This document shows, in pieces, positions 14,001-27,700 of a stretch of 64,000 nt of DNA (position 1 is the stretch's first letter; each line of letters starts with the position of its first letter). Position numbers and translations under genes: made by a program. The stretch comes from Baylisascaris procyonis. Lineage: Eukaryota > Nematoda > Chromadorea > Rhabditida > Ascarididae. The notes under the pieces are model-generated. The model was not told the DNA's origin. It searched no databases and was given only the letters and a program-made list of their open reading frames with translations. The stretch covers positions 3,596,001-3,660,000 of the forward strand of contig JAZARR010000214.1 of the NCBI GenBank assembly GCA_037389465.1, written 5' to 3'.

Positions 14001-16322
14001 TAGCAACGCCGCACTTATGCGTCTGCATATGCGCCTGTGTCTATCCCTCTGCATGTCCACCTGTATGTATAATTGAAGCTTCATCGAGATAATCATAAAG
14101 TTATGCTCGCAAAATTTCATGAATATACTATTAAATACAGGATTACTTTCTAGTAATCTTCACGTCTACCTACCAATTTTGAGAGGTATTGAAGCTGGCA
14201 AAAATTTGCATTCATCTCAGACCGATTTTGGATCTCAGTTTATGCCGTTACAAGCGAAGAAATGGCTTAATCGGAGGCATATGCTAGAGGACAGATCAGT
14301 TAACGCATGAAAATATTACGACTACCTATCTTACTTTTTTTGGCAAGTTGTGAAACTGTTCGATAAGGTAAACGCTAACCTCATTTCCTATCACCTTTCA
14401 TGATACTGTTCCTTAAAATTTTGTGCTTCACAATGTCGCATATTCTCTCGAAACGAATGCCCTAATAATAACGTTTCTTTTTTTTGCATTTTATATGCTT
14501 TGAATTTTCTTTAGCTACTTACTATTGGCTAATTTCAATCTAAAGGTATCTAGTTACAGCATGAAATATGAAACCAAACGACCGATTGTGTTCGCAGCAT
14601 TCAGACGGTTCATTAAGTTCATAGAATCTCTGAACACTTCAAGCTCTCCGAATGGCGGCGAGAAAGCTTTTCGGACTATAGTTGCACCAAAATGACGTTC
14701 CCAGAACAGCTCGCGTATTTCGCAACTCCCGCCCAGGATTTGGGGGAAAAACTGGATTACTGCGAAGTAAAGATGGGGCTGTAGCAATCTATCACCGGCG
14801 TCAACAGTACCTAATTGCTCATAAACGAGAAAAGCTCCGGCATTTCTTCTCAAGTATCATAAATAATTCAAAAAGTCGAAATATCTCATGCTTTTTTTCT
14901 GCATTTTTGCATTTGTAACTTAAATTGCAATGAAATGCATGCACATTTTTTGACGCATGAAGCGATTAAAAGAGGTAGGTGGGGAGAGGCGGAAGAGGGG
15001 TGCGAAATTCGATGGGCATAATTTTCGCCATGAGACAACTATGCCTATACTAATTTCCGGTTCATGTATCACCTTCACCAACTTAACTAGGCTTGCAACT
15101 TTCAAAGCATCATTGATGATGTGGCCCAGTTCGTGGAACAACCCCTTCACATTATTAAATATAGTACTTAATAAATTTTAAATATATCCGTTTATGTATT
15201 GTGCAATGCATAATGGCGTAGCGCATATTTCACTACCTCATAATTCGATTCAGCTACAATGTTGCATTAATCTTTCACAACTTAGCAAATCTCTATATAC
15301 TTTATTTTTCAATAGATGATGATTTTTCGTTTATTCTTAAGCATGCCGAAAGAAATGAAATAAACAATATGTAAATTATTTATGTAAAAATGAGCGCTTT
15401 TTCGTCTAACTTATCTCAAAATTGCCTTCCTTTACGGGAAAGATTCGAGTTTTAAGGTATCTATTCAAATCGCAGTTAAAGTTTTATCATCAAAGTGAGC
15501 AAACAGAAATGTTTATGCTTTTGAGAAGAAAATCTTAGAAAATTTACTGTTTGAAGAAAAAATTAACAAATAATCTGACTAAAATTAATATTTTAAAAAA
15601 TAACTAATAAATGCATTTATCAGAAAATGCTCATTTATTTACATCTGCAAATTGTTTAAAAGTGCATTTCGAAATAAACAATAAAAATTTTAAAAGGAAA
15701 GAAAACAAACGAAAAAATTAACTGGCAATAAAGCAAAGTTGAATAATAAATTAACGTTTATGGTTCTAATCCGTATCCACTGCAATATTACTAACTTATT
15801 TTTATTAAATTTTTATTTATTCATAAACCCTTCTAATGTCCACTTTAAAATGCTTAAAGAGCTCAAAGAATTTAAGCATTATTTGAGTTTCTCTATGAAC
15901 TATATTAAACTAGTAATGGATGAAAATTCATTTTCTGCATTCCTGAACCCGTCATGAGATATAATCTTTCCAATATGAATTGTTACCCGAAAAGGAAATA
16001 CTGGAAAAAAATTAATAGAATATAAGTAATATTAAATTTTTTTTTTACATTAAAGATCATTTCTTAATCGATGCTGGACAAGAGAAAAAAAAATTTTCAA
16101 AAAAAAAACGCTCTCATAACGTATGAGATGATGATTGCGTTTGTTATTTCGATAATAAAAATAGCCGTGGATGAATGATCGATGAACGATGCAATTATAA
16201 TGATAAATATTTATTGTTATATTTGAATACTGCAATTATAGAATACCCTGTTAGCGCGGTTCATAATATTTAATTGCGCAGTATGCATTTTTCGCATCAT
16301 ATTTTTCCTACTTTTATATCCG

Positions 16323-16370
<48 letters not shown>

Positions 16371-18709
16371 TTTTAATTTTCGTCTAATAAATATTTAAAT
16401 CAATTAGATCAGCTAGCGTGATGTACATTTTCATATTGCGCTCACCTCGTGAAATTGCCTTGTTTAATGAATAATACAATATGTGCCAAAATGAGATCTT
16501 TTTTTTCCTTTTTTTTTTTGCTTGGCACTAGATTGCCTCTATGAATTTCGCATTAAAAAAATTCATTTTTCTTAAGATTCGTACAATGCAAAAAAAAACG
16601 AAAATCTCATCGATGTGAAATTTATGTAAATTTAATTCGTTGAGGAATTCATAAATCTTTTCGAAAAAAATAAAAAATTATCATACTGAAGGCTGCTGTA
16701 TGATTCACTTTATACTTAACGAATTCTGCGATCTGAATCTGAATGATTTTCAAATTGAAACATCACCATTTATCTAATATGCATATATGTAGAGGTATGG
16801 ATAGCATTAATATAGAGCGCAATATAAATTCGAATTTGTTAAATTATATAAGAAGCATTGGCTATTCTCCGATATATAACATTCGTCATACTTTAATTAA
16901 TTTGACACTTTCCTTCAATATTGAATTATCTATTAGAAATTCGTCTAGAAAAAATCTAAAAGCAATGATTTGAAAAAAAAAAAAGAGTGAATGCTTGCTA
17001 TGTGCAATTTTACTTCCAGTCGTAAAAATTTTTTCAGCTGTTGCAAAAAAAAAAAAAAAAAAAACGTCGCAATTGCAATTTGCGTGTTGATTTTGCATCT
17101 TTAAATTCTTTGCGATAACAAAACACCTTCCTAATACTACATTTATTTCAACAATCTTTTGATTAACAACGCTCTTCGAATCGAATAAGTGAAGCAGTTT
17201 TGATCCCTCATATAGTAAAAATCACTGCGATGGTTTATGATGAGAAATTTTGCCTCCTTTTGCAGAATATTAGACAAATTCTCGATGAGGTTAGTTAAGT
17301 AATATGCAAAAAATAACATGCTAACGCAAAGAAAATTTTGCATATTTAACAATAATAAAATTGAGAGATTTGAAGATTTGAAAACATCAATTGCAATATT
17401 AGGCTTAAACATCTCAATAATTGGGTGATTTTAAATATCTAATTGGGAAAATATGAGGCATTGTTTTCTTATGTAAATCGCAATAATATGCAGATTCGTT
17501 GCAATGCTAAATGCCAATTTCAGCGTTTTTTTTTCTTTGTTTTCAAATAAGATAACGGGTTAACTGAAGTTTACAATTTCAATTCCCACAGAAATTCCCA
17601 CAAAAGACAGATGAATCAAATAAAGAAGAAATGAGTTCGATAAAAACTTCCTTCTTGTAATAAAATATTGTGAATTTTTCATACTTGAAATTTCCCATCG
17701 TATTAATCTATAAAGGAAGTTAGTAAATTATCCCCTAGTGAACTATTTGTTTGAAAAATATTTGTAGGGTGATTTTCATGCTTTTTACGTGAATATGTAA
17801 ATTTTTTTGAAACTATTTACGGTCAAAGTATCCGTAATAGAGTTATCAGTATTTTTGGAAAATAGAAAGTGATAACTAGAGCTAGTGGGGTCTTCTCTAA
17901 AATGTAAAGCAATTTAAATTCGTTTCAAAGAAGCAACAACTAGGAATAATGGATACATTAATATGCATAAAACGAGATGCACTCTCGAACGAAGTAAACA
18001 AAATCTTTCATTCAAATAAATAATAATAAAGATTTATTGGTGCATCATTGCTCAACTATGAAAGTTTATTGCCTCATTCTAGATTCATTTAGTATCATAG
18101 TGCGCTTTGTTAGTGATGATGTTTGATGTGTTAAATATATTTATAATGATTCCCACGTGCAATAAATTTTACAATATTGGCTAATAGATGAAAGAGTTGC
18201 GATAATTTGAATATTATTCCGCAAGCTATAGTGATAAACTCGAAGATTTACTACTTTTGAATATATACTCTCGCTTTATTAATATAATTGAAATGTCGCT
18301 ACATTCTTTTCATTTTTTTTTCTTAACTTAATTAGTTTTATTACATCCATTGTACTAATTTTCTATGAAAAAAAAAAAAATTGCGTGATTAGGTTCTAGA
18401 GAGTATCATTAAACGACAAATGGGCTCTTAGGAAGAAAACGATAGACTGAAATACGGAGCGGATTGTAAAAGTACCACTAAATAATAAAACTTTTATAAA
18501 ACTTGACTAATTATACGAAAAAAAAAAATGCTTTTCACACAATTCTGAAATCTTTAATTGAAATTTTGAAAAGTATTTTTTTGATTTGTTGATTTCGTTG
18601 AGTGTAAAATTTTTGAGTAGCTTAAATGTTAATCGAATTGCGCAACAGAAAAAGAGTAAGATTTGAAAACCTCCCGACTCTTAGAAGCTTTACTTTTTTT
18701 TTCTATCAG
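8073..18709. other. AT-rich DNA with no recognised gene
   Basis: I see no exon that I can assign. It contains a C-rich tract (about 10778-10790), many poly-T runs, a short TGTC-rich stretch (9477-9506) and a (TA)n microsatellite. It may contain undetected 5' exons of the receptor gene that ends at 19394, because that gene needs TM1-TM5 exons upstream. I looked for TM3, TM4 and TM5 signatures resembling the second receptor and did not find them. Confidence 0.5.
16327..16366. repeat. (TA)n microsatellite
   Basis: Uninterrupted TA dinucleotide run of about 40 bases inside AT-rich DNA. Confidence 0.95.
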
Positions 18710-18789
18710 AGTCTCAAAGAGATTTGTCTATTCCTCATTTCGGCTTGATATAAAATTTCCAATAGATTACGCTAGGAATATCAATGGAA
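18710..18789 (+). CDS. Possible third-intracellular-loop exon of the first GnRH-receptor-like gene
   Basis: A strong acceptor (long T run then CTATCAG, ending 18709) is followed by 26 open codons. A GTAACA donor follows at 18790. The segment begins with one base and ends with one base of a split codon. The end phase fits the TM6-TM7 exon at 19153, which starts with two bases. The start phase equals that of the loop exon in the second receptor gene at 31545. The encoded peptide is basic (VSKRF, then RLDIKF) with no diagnostic motif. The call rests on position, splice signals and phase only. Confidence 0.35.
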
Positions 18790-19152
18790 GTAACATCGCT
18801 GTGGCCGATAAAATACCGAAAAAAAAACACTTTAAATGTTGTAACAGCGGAAATATTATTTCATAGTTTAGATGAGTCAGAGCAATGTGAAGAGAATCTT
18901 ATCAACTTTAATTTCCGCAGCAAATTGAAGTACAATGCGCCAAATGAAATAATTTTTCAATAAAGATGAGCAATTTCCATTGCAATGATGTGAAAATTGA
19001 TATTTCCGAGATGAAACATTTTTAAATGTTGATATTACACTAACAAACCTCATAGACCTCAAGATTATTAAAACAATTTACGTAAAATATGACTAATATA
19101 CTTAAAGATTAAATGAAAAATTCGCTTCAAATATTTCATTAAATGATTTCAG

Positions 19153-19394
19153 TTCGACCAATCGGTGCACGTATACCTACTTGGCATCGTCAACTAAGAA
19201 GTCGTGTATTTCGTACCACATTATTGGTTGTAATCGCTCATGTACTTTTTTGGCTACCATATAATTTATATGCACTTATGAAATATGTAAACGAGGATAT
19301 TTATGCACAAATGAGCGAGCATGCCAACGTTTTCAAAGATTTACAAATCCTTATCACTCTCATTAATCCATTCCTTTATGGATTTTCACTATAG
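19153..19394 (+). CDS. GnRH/AKH-receptor-like GPCR, TM6-TM7 exon (paralogue 1, partial)
   Basis: A class A seven-transmembrane neuropeptide receptor fragment, expected in the plasma membrane and coupled to a G protein. After the acceptor GATTTCAG (ending 19152) the exon encodes a basic entry to TM6 (HRQLRSRVF), TM6 with WLPYN, an extracellular loop with SEH, and TM7 with LINPFLYG. It ends GFSL then TAG at 19392. About half of the residues match the equivalent exon of the second receptor (32931-33207), including RQLRSRVF, WLPYN, SEH and LINP. The stop leaves almost no cytoplasmic tail. A perfect donor AAG|GTAAGT lies 24 bases after the stop, so a spliced 3' UTR or an alternative end is possible. 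TM1-TM5 exons were not found, so this may be a gene with distant exons or a partial duplicate. Confidence 0.75.
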
Positions 19395-21863
19395 TGTCAA
19401 ATATTCTCTTCGAATAAGGTAAGTCAATATAATAAATTCAATTACTTAATTTTGTTAACGTCACAACCTGCAATTCTGCTCTTGTTCTTTTTTCTGGGGA
19501 GGGGGAGGAAGAAGAAAGGGGTTGGGAGAGTGGTGATAAAATAATTCTTTCTGAATCAAGCTAGAGATAAGAGAAAAATTTTTCATAAAGCTACGGGCAT
19601 TGAGCGAATTGACCTCCTCATATATGAGGGTACTTCAATGAACGGTAGATAATTTTGATTGATTCCTTATGCATATGAACAACATCATATCACTTTCAAA
19701 TACCCATTTCGATGGTAGTTGTATGAATTTTTCACTAAGCTGATAAGCTGAAATAATAGTGGATACAACGAAAGGAATAAAGAGAAAGTTATATCGCTAT
19801 GTTCATGTTTCTTTGGAATATCATATACGAGAAACTTGCAAACTTTTTAGTTATCAAGCGCTTATTCGAATAAGTTTGCGCAGATAAGTTCAAGGATATT
19901 ATTGTTCGGCTGCTGTTCGAGTTTTCCATTTATTTTTAAACTTGAATTATCAACAAAAGAAAATGAAATAGTGCGCTATTATTTTGAAGACCACTCATAT
20001 GAGTCCTATATAAAAACACAAAAATCTTTTTATGCAATTATACTAAAATGCAATCAAAGTCCAATTGGTGTAGAATGCATTAAAAGTCTTGACACTGTGA
20101 GACGTTAATGACTCCAATCGGAGCTGATGAACTATCTTTAGATATGCTACCGGAGAGACCACTAAATTTTGTGAAGTCTAGTTTAGTGATTCTCATGCAA
20201 GGACTTCTGAACGGATGTACAGACAAACAGTTATAAATAAATGTAGAGGATACGACAATTTGTAAGAAATTAGCAATAATAAGCTTTGGATATGCAAATC
20301 TGCAACAGCAAGTAAGAAAGAGAAATTGTGTATTTGCAAAAATCGTTCAGAATTTGCAATTCGAAATACACCAAAAATTAAATTTGCCATCAAAGACTTG
20401 CCTTTTGTGGAGATTAGATAAAACGTTATTTACTTTACGTTCGGGAAATGAAGTGAAATTAACTGAAACAAATAAAGAATCCCCCCATGAAAGCTAACAG
20501 AATATGCGTCTTGTGTTTCAACAGTTGGGTTAATTGGTTGCCCAAATACACAAAAGCAGGGACGCAGCGCCTAAAATGCTTTTTGTCAGCAGCAATCGAC
20601 TATTCAAATTTTACGCGAAATACTCAAATCTGCATCGTACCTGAACGGTATAAAAGCGTTTTCCACATCTGCAGACGGAAGGATGGGGGTAAAGGGAAAA
20701 GCTTTTTTTGCGACCAGGGTTCCTTTTGTCAGGGGGGATAACAAAATATGTCAGAGATAAGTTGATGAACCATCTCTCAAAAAGGAACAGATTTATAGTG
20801 GGATATATCCATTCTATAAACCAATATAATTTTGGAAGCTCATTCACTCGTACGGCCATCAATTTTTATGAGCATAAGTCACGGTGTTTTTCATTTACTC
20901 TAAAGTTTATGTTCACTAGAACTTAGCGATGCTCACCTATTAGCTCAAGTTGAAGCAGCTTCTCAAAAACTAGAAAACTTTTACATTTTTTACTTGACAT
21001 ATCGCATTGATATAGAATTTTGTGTTATAAAATTCCCCGTCCACTGCTGTCAAAGAAGGGGAAGGGAAAGCAAATTACCCCCTTGGTACTACCCGATAGC
21101 AGACTCCACTTGTCATTACCTTCATAGGTGCTAATCACGTCTTAATTGAATCTTAAGCTCGCAGAACAATTATCATAAATTATTAATTCGAAAAACAAGC
21201 TCTATGTGGTCGATAGGCGGAAAAGCTATAAAAAAAGTGTTCATAAACAACAGATGACAATATAGACATGCATAGATTCGTCGTGTCAACAGCGATTCAT
21301 ATAAAAACATCAACCACACTTAGCTATAGATGATTGTTTCAATGATATGCGTCATATTAGTGCCAGTCGAATCAACCAATCTATTGGCAACTTATTGCTC
21401 CAATGCCTATGCTTTCCAGAGGTATTAGTTCAGTTAAGTTGATGAGCTGCATTTTAAGCTTTCGAAATATTGCTGTTTTCATCAATAAATTATCATGCAC
21501 GCATGTGGAAATTAATATGCGCTCATACAAAAATTCTCTAGCAGAACGCATCTGAGAAGACTTAACCATATCTGGTGAGTAGATTTGACAGAATCTTATA
21601 AAATTTTTCCAACGTTATACCTTAGTAACTGAGGAAAAGAATTGAAAGTTTAAAACGCTAATGAAAATTGCCTATAAATTATAAAGTTTCTACTTCCTCG
21701 ATGTTTTTTTGCCTTCGATGGTTTCGCATTTTACATTTTTGCATCAACGATTAAAGAAATGCATCAAAGGAGTCCTAAATTTCCTTGAAAATTGCAGCAG
21801 TTGATTGTGTCTATGCATAGTTCGAAGATATAAATAATGAAATATTATTCTTAAATATTATAG
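19395..21863. other. Interval between the two receptor genes
   Basis: Contains the GTAAGT donor at 19419 and a G-rich stretch at about 19495-19535. An acceptor ending TTGCGCAG at about 19881 precedes a + frame that stays open to 20106. That frame could be a 3' UTR exon or a C-tail exon of the first receptor. No other gene is recognised. Confidence 0.4.
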
Positions 21864-22945
21864 ATGAATGAGTCGAACACTGTACCATTGACTCGACTCA
21901 CCGCTGATACTGTAGAAATTGGCTTCCTATCTGTGATTATCATTTTGGGTACTATATTAAATATTACAATATTTTTACAACTTATACGCCAATCGAGGTT
22001 CTTTTCGATGTGTTCATTGATCTATGAGAATCAATATAATGTTGGATAAAACATTTCGCTTTATAGTTATGCAATTTTCTTTCGTTCAAAAGCCGGCATA
22101 AGAAATTTATAGCGAAATTTTTTGAAAATTCGCCTCAATTAAATGAAATTTCAAAGAATTTTTGCATACTGCATTATGTTCAAATTTTGAATAATATTTC
22201 GAAATTTTGTACTTTCACATATAGTGAACAGTTTTTACGATGTTTTAATTCAGTCACTAGAAAATGCTCATAGTTAAATTCCACTAGGAAATATATCGAC
22301 GACTTTGATAAATCTCGAAGGTCCTTAATCTCACTTCAATGTCCTTGAATGCAAAAAAAAAAAAAGAATTCAATCATTTTCATTTTCAATAATCACTTGT
22401 TATTGATAATCACTTGTTATTGAACAGTTTCAGGTTGTATATATTTCAGAAGTTCTATCAATAGCAATAGTAGTGATGAAGCTCATAGCATTCATAATAA
22501 TTCTATGTATTTGAATGATCTTTTTAGATCATATCTACACGAAACAATCCTTTTAGAGCGCCCACCGCTACAACAAGCTTTTTATCGGGTCCATATCAAA
22601 TAAATTCTTTCACATTGTTCAAGCTCAATTTATGCGTGACTGATTTTGCGATTCTATTGGTACATGCGCTTGGCAAGGTTGGTATTACTTTATTGAAGTT
22701 GAGATCTACCTGAGAACACTATAGCTATATAGATCTCCAAGCGACTAAAGTAAACATATTCGTGACATGGTTGATTAAATAAGGAGTAATTAGTAATGAC
22801 ATTTGCTTAAGACTACCAGCATACTACGGATCACTTTATAATTATCTAGTATGCCAGTATTCTGACATATACTGGTGTTATGAAATAAACGTATAATGGT
22901 ATACTACTATGCAGTATACTCGGATATGTTTAGTGCATTAAAAAT

Positions 22946-22980
<35 letters not shown>

Positions 22981-24630
22981 CGACGTAATCTGTTTATAAT
23001 TAATCGTTTCAAATATATATCGACGTAATCTGTTTATAATTAATCGTTTCAAGCAATCTTCAGTCCAGGCTCAACCTTCCCTTCCAGCTTGTTGAATCTG
23101 ATCAACCTGTATCAACCTTCCATCTCCTCCGGCATTAAACAATGTGAATGAACCCTTTAAAACTGGATGGTAATTATATTGTATCGCTGCAAAATTTCAT
23201 AGCCTCTATTCACCTAACGATCCGTCTACTCGCCAAGGACCGGCGCGGATTTGTCGCGTTCCATTCGCTGCACTCATCCTTGTCTATTAAAATTACATTT
23301 CTCTCAGTAAATGTTATCACTCCATTAATCGATCTTAATCATTCAAATCAATGCATCCAAAATAATGATGGATCAAGCATTCTATCGATTAGTTAAACAA
23401 TTTCTGCTTATCAATATAATACCGTCAAATAAATTATGAATGATTTTTAATTTCGTTGAAAGTAATATATCTCTCTTAGATGTGTAAACATCATTATTTG
23501 TTCATTTGGCTCTCTTTTTTCTTTCTGGATTTAATCGATGACACGTAAGAACGTTCGCATCGTTGACTCAAAATATCGCTCGTATGCCACTCATTTATTC
23601 ACTAATGCAAATAGCGGTTATTCCATTAGCCAACATTAAAACATAAAATCTATTATTTAGCGCAAACGTATTTTAGCCCAAACTCGATGCTACTTCCGTT
23701 AGGTTGAAAAAATAAGTTTTTTTTTCTCATCAAAATATTGACTTAGGAAAGTTGATATCAAGTCGTGGGTCTTATCCCTCTCTTTTACTAAAGTCTACCT
23801 CGGTTTACTCTACGGAACGTCGTTGATTTATGTACTTTAAAAAGTACCTTAGATGCATCGAGGAAGAAAAATTGAAATCCTTGGGTAAGTAAACTGAAAT
23901 CATTGGGTAAATAAGGGTAAATAAGGTGTAATTTTGAGCTAATAGATGTAACACTATTCGTAGATTGATTCAGGATAACGGAAAGAATCAAAATTTGGAA
24001 TCACTTCCTACTTCTATAGAATAAGGAAAGCAATCCATGAACAATCAAACTCGTGACTTTTATGTTTTCCCACTCAGATACTGTTAGAGAATAAAAATTA
24101 ATTTTGAATCGCTTCCACTGATGCATTTTTTCTCTTCAATTTAAAGCGCATTCATAAATGCGAAAACATATAGAAAGCAAAAAAAAAAAAAAAACACACA
24201 CACACAAAGAAAATTAATAAAGTTTACTTTTTCAGCTATAACAATATTAAATTCAACACCCTCAGACATATGCCGCCATACAAAATTGCTCGAATTTTTT
24301 CAATATTTAAATATTATCTAATTTGTGCACCTTGAATATACCTGAGAAGAAAGCAGCACTAAATAAACTAAATTACAGGTCGTTTGGTTATCGACATATA
24401 AATGGCCATTCGGTATGATTACTTGTAAAGTTTATCAATTTCTCTCTGCATTTACCTATTATAGTAATTCGAATGTTGTGGTCGCTATTGGATTCGATCG
24501 TCTTAAAGTCGTCTATACAAGTCATATTCAAGGTGAACATTGCTAAAATTTTGCTGAGAGGACATAAAAATTATTTTCGAAAGAAAATCTAGAAAAATAT
24601 TTTCAAAAAAAATATAGAAAAACATTTTCA

Positions 24631-24724
<94 letters not shown>

Positions 24725-27700
24725 ACAACAGAAACTTGATTCAACTATATGAAGTAATTAATAATTTTTTTTACGATGAGAAAGCGTTTTCCTATTTATA
24801 TGCTTCGAGCAAAGTTTTATGTAACATTTTACAATGACGTCACCACATTTGTGAATAGTTAGATATTACTCTTATTGTCGAATAATTTAAACTCGAGAAT
24901 TAAAAAATTACATGACGATACTTGATGTGAAAAAAATTAAGACTACCTGAACGTATTTAAAACTAAATTAACGGTTGTCAAATATTTTCACCTCATCGTT
25001 CGCTGATCTCCTAACGCGGATCGTTCCAGGCTCACAATCCCCCCCCCTCTCTCTCTTCCCGCCTTCTAACCTCCCCCTTCAACCAAATTCTTCATGTTTA
25101 ACGCTGCATAGTCACTTGAATGATGCTATATTATGACAGAGAATCGTTACTGCCTTTCTAAATACTGCACTTCAGGGAGATCTAAAAAATAAATTGTGAA
25201 ACGCGGTTCATTTCAGAATCTCCTCATGTCTTTAATACGTATCACATCCAAGTATTGTGCTTGACTCAGACAGCCGAAATGTATTTTCTCCTACGCCGTA
25301 TTGTGCACTTAAATTCGAGCTGCCGCCGAATGTTCCAAGCATTCCCTAAATATTTCCTCCCCCCACCCCCCCCCCCCACCTCCCACCTTAAATTCTAAAA
25401 TCGTTTTATGCTGATTGATCACCGAAATTTAATTTCCACTTTATTTGAAACAATTATATTGCAAGCCATACGATTTATGGGTTAATGTGGCGCATTAGAG
25501 TCAGTCGAGCATATTCTAAAATGAATCTGTAACGAGAGATATACGCAGTTGATTTGCCGCATTAGCAGAAAAAAAAAAAAAAACGCAATATTCCAATATT
25601 GCTTCAATTTCTCTTCAAATGCTTCATTTAATTGGCACAATTGCAGAATTTTTGAATTTCTTAAGCATCTTTTCAAGGGCAATGAAAGGGTTTAAGGAAA
25701 AAAATTGAAAAAAAAGCAAAAAGAATATTTAACAAATTATTTGTTTATATAAAATCGAAAAATCTACTGTTAAAAGCGTCGATTATTTTATTTTGAGGAA
25801 TAAAAGTCGTCTCAACTCATGAAAATTTGTATCATAAAAACGTTTTAAAAATTTTCTTTCTATTTGTTATTATCTTCTTGGTTAATTATTATTATTAAGA
25901 AATTTGTCAAGCATGATTTCGCTAACTGCAATATAATTGTAATTTTTTCAATTGAGTACCCTCCTGATAACGCGAATTTTCGATTTTTTTTTTGTGACTA
26001 AAATGATATGAGATTCAATTTAGAACGAATAATAATTATTATTACTAAAGTTATCAAAAAGGAAATTATTGCATAACTTACAGTTATGCAATTGCAATTG
26101 CATTTGCATAGCTATAGTCTTCTTAGATGATGACTCGATAAACCGATGAATTATACACGATTAACCCCTTCTCCCCCCCCCCCACCTCCTCCTTAGAGCT
26201 GAGACTTATCTTGATGAGATTTTGTAAAAATCCATCGGCATCGGCAAGAAAAAATCGCTCGAAAACTTCAACTAAACTGTTGCAATTTGGCTACGATTAT
26301 CAACTCTATTTAGCTCATATTATTGCCAACAATTATTGCATCCGAAAACTTTCCAAATGCCGTAAAAATCTCTTTTTTATATCGTTACCTTTGAGAGAAA
26401 CTCAATTAGTGTTTCAAAAAAACAAGATGTTTTATGAATTATTAGTTACTTTTTTAAATTACCCGAAGCGTTCATATTTTTGCCGTTCATTTTAAATAGA
26501 TAATACATTTTGGCTTACAATTTGATGGATAACTCCATACGGAAGTAAGCGATAAGACCAATTTCTTGATCCATAAATGTAGCACTAACTGATTAAACCC
26601 TTTCGATGCGTAAATTATTAAACTTACTTCCATAAGAAGATTTTCTTATTATCAATATTCTTTGCCTAACTATTCCTAGTACTTAAACCAATTACAGTGG
26701 AAACACCAAAATTGCTTAGGAAAAGAAATCAACAAATCTCGGCTAAACCCGGGATGCTTAAGGCGAAATCATGCTAGAAATTTCTGTTGAGATTAATTTG
26801 TTCTGAACTTTAAAAAATTCAAGAAAAAAGTCATAACTTCCCATGAAAATTGGGAATCTTAGAGAGATATCCGTTTCAATCCCAAAAGAAGGAACGCAAC
26901 CCGGGAAACTTCTTTAAGATATAAACTAATTTCCTCTATAAAGTTGAGAAGTTATCCTGTTAATCCACCAATAAAGCGCTAGCCTCAATAATCTCTGGAT
27001 CTTTCTCATCTTGCAAGTAATCCATCATTGCCATCTAATAACGGAAAAATATTTTTGCGATAGAAAAAATTTTCAGCGAGATTCGTTCAGATAAATTTGA
27101 AGAATTTGATTAGAGCAATTAACATCACCGACCCATTCGCATCTATTTTTTGATGAAAGAAATTAAAAATATTGTCGTTGAAAATATTACGTAGAATTCC
27201 GCACTTCCCCACTTAATAACTATTTTTCTAGAATATTACGTAAAATATTTTAAGCTTTTCGGCATTTTATCAGGATTGTTCCATTAAAAATGCTTTTTAT
27301 TGGCAATACTTCGTCTGAAGTTTTATTTCGAACTTATTCGAACAACATCTAGGCAGCTGTCAAATAACTAGATGTAATAACTTGGTAACTTCATAATAGC
27401 TTGATGCAATGAAATCTGAGAAAATATTTATTGCCCCTTTTATATTTTTCGATTGTTCAATCCTAATGAAAGACCTTAATGAGTTGACCAACGATTATGC
27501 ACTAAGAAAGGAGCCGTTAAATGCATTGTTTCTCATGTCATTTTACGGGGGATGCGAAAGAAATGGGTCTCTAGAAGTGTAATCTAATTTGAAGCATTCA
27601 TCGTTCAAAAATCTATTAAGTGATGTCAAAAAGATTGGAATCGCATCCTAACTCCTCATGTCGGATTCAACAATCGGGCTTTTCGAAACTTAAACTTCTT

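Noticed and set aside
14119..14310. 63-codon plus frame considered as a receptor loop exon
   Set aside because: Its donor phase does not fit the receptor exons and the peptide has no receptor motif.
14554..14853. 99-codon minus-strand frame
   Set aside because: No domain recognised; the plus strand is also open over part of it (14682-14918). The local rise in GC alone lengthens frames.
14920..15150. Minus-strand frame containing LFHELGHII, which looks like an HExxH zinc-peptidase motif
   Set aside because: The flanking residues do not fit M3 or other HExxH families, there is no downstream Glu ligand context, and no neighbouring exon supports it. A short motif is expected by chance among many frames.
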